Of a stretch of DNA of 64,000 bases, positions 59,958-64,000 are shown piece after piece. The first letter of the stretch is position 1. Every line of letters starts with the position of its first letter. The stretch covers positions 1-64,000 of the forward strand of contig CAKPRA010000007.1 in the NCBI GenBank assembly GCA_934180065.1, given 5' to 3'. A program made the translations under genes and the position numbers. The stretch comes from an uncultured Clostridia bacterium. GTDB lineage: Bacteria > Bacillota > Clostridia > TANB77 > CAG-508. The notes under the pieces are model-generated. The model saw only the letters and a list, made by a program, of their open reading frames with translations. It did not search any database and was not told where the DNA came from.

Positions 59958-60008
59958 AGTGGTATGAAAATACATATTTGTTGAAAATTTTATCATACCA
60001 CTTTTTTA
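59958..60008 (+). terminator. Terminator upstream of dnaB
   Basis: AGTGGTATGA (59958-59967) pairs with TCATACCACT (59993-60002), followed by T6. The T run merges with a fragment of the 98-bp element. Confidence 0.8.
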
Positions 60009-60040
60009 TATAATAGGAAAGTTCAAATGTTATTGATGTT
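60002..60040. repeat. Fused fragment: left end of the 98-bp element joined to an R3 tail
   Basis: TTATATAATAGGAAAGTTCAA (60006-60026) equals the left end of copy A. It runs straight into CAAATGTTATTGATG, an R3-tail-like sequence. Confidence 0.55.
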
Positions 60041-60071
60041 TTTTTTTTAGATTTTGAAAGGACTGTTTAAA

Positions 60072-61397
60072 ATGGATTTTAATAAAGTACCACCGCATGA
60101 TATAGAAGCTGAACAAGCTGTATTGGGTTGTATGATTACAGATAAAGATGCAGTTATTGCAGGTGTTGAATCTATTACAGAAGAAGATTTTTATAGAGAA
60201 GATAATAAATTAATATATAAAGCTATTACAAATCTTTACAATAGAGCTGATCCAATTGATATTATAACATTAAAATCTGAATTATCATCAATGGGAAAAT
60301 TTGAAGCTGTTGGTGGTTTTGAATATTTGGCTGGATTATCAGAAAAAGTTCCTACAACTTCAAATGTTGAAAAATACATTAAAATTGTTGAAGAAAAGTC
60401 TACATTGAGAACTTTGATAAAAACTGCTAATGATATTATAAATGCAGGATATGATCCAACTCAAGAGCCAGAAAGTATAATGGATAATGCTGAAAAGAAG
60501 ATTTTTAATATTATGCAAAAAAAGAATCAGTCTGGTTATTCTTCAATAAAAGATATATTGGTAGATTCTTTCACTGAATTAGAGGAGCTTTATAATAGAA
60601 AACAGCATGTAACCGGTGTTCCAACGGGATTTATTGATTTAGATAATAAAACTGCTGGTCTTCACAATTCCGATTTGATTTTGGTTGCTGCAAGACCTGC
60701 TATGGGAAAATCTGCTTTTGCATTAAATATTGCTACTAATGCAGCTTTAAGTGCAAATACAGGAGTGGCAATTTTTAGTCTAGAAATGTCAAAAGAGCAA
60801 ATGGCTAACAGAATTTTAGGTAGTGTTGCTATGGTTGATGGTAATAGTATTAGAACTGGTAGAATTGCTGATGATGACTGGATTAAACTTGCTACCGCAT
60901 CTGGAGAACTTTCTCAAACTGGTATTTTTATTGATGATACACCTGGTATTTCTATTATGGAAATTAGAGCTAAGTGTAGAAAATTGAAAATGGAAAAAAA
61001 TATTGGAATGGTTATTATAGATTATTTGCAGCTTGTTCAGGGAAGCTCTAAATCAGGTAGCCGTGAGCAAGAAATTGCTGAGATTAGTAGATCATTAAAA
61101 ATACTAGCAAAAGAAATTAATGTACCAGTCATAGCTTTGTCACAGCTATCCCGTGCACCAGAGCAAAGACCAGATCATAGGCCAATGCTTTCTGATCTTC
61201 GTGAATCAGGATCTATAGAGCAGGATGCTGATATTGTTATGTTTTTGTATAGAGATGATTATTATAATCCAGATACAGAAAAAAAGAATATTGCAGAGGT
61301 TATTATTGCTAAGCATAGAGCTGGATCTACAGGAACTGTTGAGCTTGCTTGGCTTGGAAATTATACAAAATTTGCTAATTTAGCAAAAGATTATTAA
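60072..61397 (+). CDS. dnaB: Replicative DNA helicase DnaB
   Basis: This hexameric 5'-3' helicase unwinds DNA at the replication fork and loads primase. At 441 residues it is full length. The N-terminal domain opens PPHDIEAEQAVLGCMI. The RecA-like domain shows Walker A ARPAMGKSAFALNIA, the SLEMSKEQM motif, Walker B VIIDYLQL and DLRESGSIEQDADIV near the end. ATG 60072 lies 9 nt after GAAAGGA; the upstream TTG at 60054 precedes that site and is rejected. No intein or insertion is seen. Confidence 0.98.
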   Translation: MDFNKVPPHDIEAEQAVLGCMITDKDAVIAGVESITEEDFYREDNKLIYKAITNLYNRADPIDIITLKSELSSMGKFEAVGGFEYLAGLSEKVPTTSNVEKYIKIVEEKSTLRTLIKTANDIINAGYDPTQEPESIMDNAEKKIFNIMQKKNQSGYSSIKDILVDSFTELEELYNRKQHVTGVPTGFIDLDNKTAGLHNSDLILVAARPAMGKSAFALNIATNAALSANTGVAIFSLEMSKEQMANRILGSVAMVDGNSIRTGRIADDDWIKLATASGELSQTGIFIDDTPGISIMEIRAKCRKLKMEKNIGMVIIDYLQLVQGSSKSGSREQEIAEISRSLKILAKEINVPVIALSQLSRAPEQRPDHRPMLSDLRESGSIEQDADIVMFLYRDDYYNPDTEKKNIAEVIIAKHRAGSTGTVELAWLGNYTKFANLAKDY

Positions 61398-61450
61398 AAG
61401 AAAGGAATTAATCAATTATAGATTAATATATAAGATGTTAAAAAAGTAAG

Positions 61451-61468
61451 AATGTTATTAATGTTCAC
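61451..61468. repeat. Solo R3-tail-like sequence
   Basis: AATGTTATTAATGTTCAC resembles the R3 tail. It lies in the gap between dnaB and tilS. Confidence 0.4.
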
Positions 61469-61500
61469 TTATAATTTATAATTGGTTATGCAAAAAAGAT

Positions 61501-62502
61501 ATGTTTGAGAAGGATATGTTTGAAAAGAAAGTTTTAGAAACAATAAATAAATATAAAATGATTGAAAATGGAGATTCTGTTATTGTAGCAGTTTCTGGTG
61601 GTCCAGACTCTATAAGTTTATTATATACTTTAATTAGACTAAGAGAAAAATTAAATATAAAATTGACAGTTGCACATGTTAATCATATGCTTAGAGATGT
61701 TGCTGATTCTGAAACTAGATATGTTGAACATTTTTGTGAATGCAATTATGTTGATTGTTTTGTTAAGAGAGTTGATGTTAAGAAATTAGCTGAAGAGCAG
61801 AAGATAGGTACTGAAGAAGCTGGTAGAAATGTAAGATATGATTTTTTCGAAGAAGTTTTTGAAAAGATTCATGCTAATAAAATTGCAATTGCACATAATA
61901 AAAATGATAATGCAGAAACAGTACTTATGAATATCATGAGGGGTACAGGTCTTTCAGGAATAAAAGGTATAGAGCCTGTAAGAAATAATAAGATTATTAG
62001 ACCTTTAATTGAGATGGATAGAGATAGTATTGATAAATATTGTAGTGATAAAAGTTTATTTCCTAAGTTTGATGAAACAAATTTAGATAATAGTTATACG
62101 AGAAACAAAGTTAGAAATTTATTAATTCCTTATATTAAAAATGAGTTTAACCCTAATTTTATTGATGGAATTAATAGATTAGCTGAACTTGCAACTCAAG
62201 AGGATTCTTATATTGAATCAGTGGTTGAAAAAGAGTTTAATGATATTTTGATTTCTGAGAATAGTCAAGAGCTAAATTTAGACTTACAGAAGTTTAATGA
62301 GTTACATGATTTTATAAAATCTAAAGTTATTTTTAAATGTATAAATGAACTTTTTGGAACTACAAAGGGGATTGAGAAAGTTCATATTGAGGATGTTATT
62401 AAATTGTGCAGAAATAATATTGGAAATAAGTATTTAATGCCTAATAAAAATGTGAAGGTTTTTATTAACAGAGGTGTTATTACTGTTTCTAAAGAGCTAT
62501 AA
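61501..62502 (+). CDS. tilS: tRNA(Ile)-lysidine synthase TilS, short form
   Basis: It makes lysidine at the wobble base of tRNA-Ile(CAU), using ATP and lysine. The N-type PP-loop SGGPDS is at about residues 34-39. HVNHMLR, the HNKNDNAETVLMN motif and TRNKVRN match the family. At 333 residues it stops after the substrate-binding part and lacks the roughly 100-residue C-terminal domain of the longer TilS proteins; short forms are known in other bacteria. The start is uncertain: ATG 61501 has only a weak purine run upstream, and ATG 61516 follows GAGAAGGA at too short a distance. It sits in the conserved dnaB-tilS-ftsH neighbourhood; hpt, often found between tilS and ftsH, is absent here. Confidence 0.93.
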   Translation: MFEKDMFEKKVLETINKYKMIENGDSVIVAVSGGPDSISLLYTLIRLREKLNIKLTVAHVNHMLRDVADSETRYVEHFCECNYVDCFVKRVDVKKLAEEQKIGTEEAGRNVRYDFFEEVFEKIHANKIAIAHNKNDNAETVLMNIMRGTGLSGIKGIEPVRNNKIIRPLIEMDRDSIDKYCSDKSLFPKFDETNLDNSYTRNKVRNLLIPYIKNEFNPNFIDGINRLAELATQEDSYIESVVEKEFNDILISENSQELNLDLQKFNELHDFIKSKVIFKCINELFGTTKGIEKVHIEDVIKLCRNNIGNKYLMPNKNVKVFINRGVITVSKEL

Positions 62503-62527
62503 CATTTTTGACAAAGTTCTTTTATAG

Positions 62528-62538
62528 GCCGGACATGT
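62528..62538. repeat. Solo left end of the paired-arm element family
   Basis: GCCGGACATGT, preceded by TTTTATAG, matches the left end at 20121-20131 (GCCGGATATGT). No core follows. Confidence 0.45.
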
Positions 62539-62721
62539 GAATAGTAATAGTATATAATTTAGAAATGTGAAACTTTTGTGTAAATGCTTGAATTGTAGGT
62601 GAATCTATGTTATATAATATACTTGGATAAAAATATAATTATGTATGGTATATTAAAATAATTTATGTAAAAATGTATATATTAATTATAAGTATGCTGT
62701 AACATAAAAGGAGGAAATAAT

Positions 62722-64000
62722 TTGAAAAATAGCATTAAAACGTTGGCTGTATGGCTAATTATAGGAGTAATTATGATTGTTGGAATAACAGCAATTTATG
62801 ACAATGCTGATAGGAAGTTTTCATATTCAGAATTTATAAAAAAGGTTAATGAACAAAAAGTTGAAAGTATTGAATTAAATGCAAATAGAGATTCTGCAAT
62901 AGTAGCTTTCAATGATGGAACTACAGAAAAGAAAGTAAATATTCCAGATGTTCAAAGCTTAATGAGAGATATTGAAGCACCTATCAAAGAAGGAAAAATA
63001 AATGTAGAGCAAGATTCTGAATCTATTTGGGTTACTATTATATCATTAATTGCACCACTTGGATTATTCATTATTTTTATAATTTTCTTATTTTTAACAA
63101 TGGGTGGAAGACAATCCGGAAATGGTACAATGTCTTTTGGAAAAAGTAAGGCAAGAGTAGTTTCTCAAAATGATAAAAATAAAATAACTTTTAATGATGT
63201 TGCTGGTGTTGATGAAGAAAAGCAAGAATTACAAGAAATTGTAGAATTCCTAAAAAATCCTAAAAAATTCACAGACATGGGTGCTAGAATCCCAAAAGGT
63301 GTTTTATTAGTAGGTCATCCTGGAACTGGTAAAACATTATTAGCAAAGGCTGTTGCTGGTGAAGCTGGAGTTCCTTTCTTTATTATAAGTGGTTCTGACT
63401 TTGTTGAAATGTTTGTTGGTGTTGGTGCTTCAAGAGTTAGAGATTTATTTGAACAAGCTAAAAAGAATGCACCTTGTATTATATTTATTGATGAAATTGA
63501 TGCTGTTGGTAGACAAAGAGGAGCTGGACTTGGTGGAGGCCATGATGAAAGAGAGCAAACTTTAAATCAATTATTAGTTGAAATGGATGGTTTTGCTTTA
63601 AATGAAGGTGTTATAGTTATGGCTGCTACAAATAGACCAGATGTTTTAGATAAAGCTCTATTAAGACCTGGTAGATTTGATAGACAAATAGTAGTTTCTC
63701 AACCAGATGTTAAAGCTAGAGAGCAAATTTTGGAAGTTCATGCAAGAAAGAAGAGATTATCAGCAGATGTTGATTTAAGAATTATTGCTAAAAATACATC
63801 AGGATTTTCTGGTGCTGACCTTGAAAACGTATTAAATGAAGCTGCTTTATTGGCTGCAAGAAATAATCAACTTGAAATTAATATGAAAAATGTTGAAGAT
63901 GCAATGGTTAAAGTTACAATGGGACCTGAGAAAAAGAGCAGAGTTAGAAGTGAAAAAGAAAATAAATTAGTTGCATATCATGAGGCTGGTCATGCTGTTG
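62722..64000 (+). CDS. ftsH: ATP-dependent zinc metalloprotease FtsH (3' truncated by the window end)
   Basis: This membrane-bound AAA+ protease degrades misfolded and regulatory proteins. The TTG start at 62722 follows a strong AAAGGAGG; no ATG has a comparable site. The visible 426 residues include the first helix (about 7-24), an extracytoplasmic domain, the second helix (about 102-123) and the AAA module. The AAA module has Walker A VGHPGTGKT, pore loop FVEMFVGVGASRVR, Walker B IIFIDEID and the second region of homology ATNRPDVLDKALLRPGRFDR. The sequence ends in the zinc motif HEAGH. Walker A has His where Pro is usual (GPPGTGKT). Confidence 0.97.
   Translation, partial: MKNSIKTLAVWLIIGVIMIVGITAIYDNADRKFSYSEFIKKVNEQKVESIELNANRDSAIVAFNDGTTEKKVNIPDVQSLMRDIEAPIKEGKINVEQDSESIWVTIISLIAPLGLFIIFIIFLFLTMGGRQSGNGTMSFGKSKARVVSQNDKNKITFNDVAGVDEEKQELQEIVEFLKNPKKFTDMGARIPKGVLLVGHPGTGKTLLAKAVAGEAGVPFFIISGSDFVEMFVGVGASRVRDLFEQAKKNAPCIIFIDEIDAVGRQRGAGLGGGHDEREQTLNQLLVEMDGFALNEGVIVMAATNRPDVLDKALLRPGRFDRQIVVSQPDVKAREQILEVHARKKRLSADVDLRIIAKNTSGFSGADLENVLNEAALLAARNNQLEINMKNVEDAMVKVTMGPEKKSRVRSEKENKLVAYHEAGHAV

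Overview
The window is AT-rich chromosomal DNA of a low-GC Gram-positive bacterium, most likely a gut-associated member of the Clostridia. The evidence is the Shine-Dalgarno sites, the sigma-A promoters with 16-17 bp spacers, the T-tailed terminators, the LPKTG sorting signal, the Ruminococcus-style dockerins and the housekeeping gene types. UGA acts as a stop codon. I cannot name the species from the sequence alone.

The edges are housekeeping: the 3' part of rpoC at 1-1437 and rplI, dnaB, tilS and the 5' part of ftsH from 59.3 to 64 kb. Between them lies about 56 kb of mostly accessory, cell-surface DNA. In order it holds a LysM-M14 peptidoglycan peptidase; a 2,487-residue secreted leucine-rich/GLUG repeat protein with a membrane-tailed partner; a GH5 cellulase paired with a cellulose-synthase-like GT2; a minus-strand block with an SDR reductase and three tRNA genes (Thr, Glu, Lys); three TasA/camelysin-like genes, the last ending in LPKTG with four MucBP domains; tRNA-Arg; a dockerin protein; a 3,820-residue SpaA/RCC1 protein; a thioester-domain adhesin split by a frameshift; a second dockerin protein; and a 6,328-residue thioester adhesin with about 31 SpaA-like modules. 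A small membrane protein and an Rpn-family nuclease follow.

The likely common theme is surface attachment and matrix: covalent thioester adhesins on long isopeptide-type stalks, TasA-like fibres, giant secreted beta-repeat proteins and a beta-glucan synthase/hydrolase pair. No sortase, SipW peptidase or cohesin gene is visible here. Two giant secreted proteins without anchors are each followed, across a gap with a T-tractless hairpin, by a protein ending in a T-[VI]-K-T-G, membrane helix and basic tail. All three giant genes have TGTAA repeats at about 11-bp spacing, 128-135 bp upstream of their start codons. The two dockerin genes share a promoter-hairpin leader and are visibly richer in G+C than their neighbours.

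The intergenic DNA is full of small repeat families. The most striking is a 156-162 bp element present twice, with a conserved core of about 111 nt closed by 22-25 bp complementary arms. The arm sequences differ between the copies but still pair, which suggests a structured RNA or a hairpin DNA element. There are also a 98-bp element with 15-bp terminal inverted repeats and a 110-120 bp family with solo ends. Calls are from reading the sequence; no database search was run.
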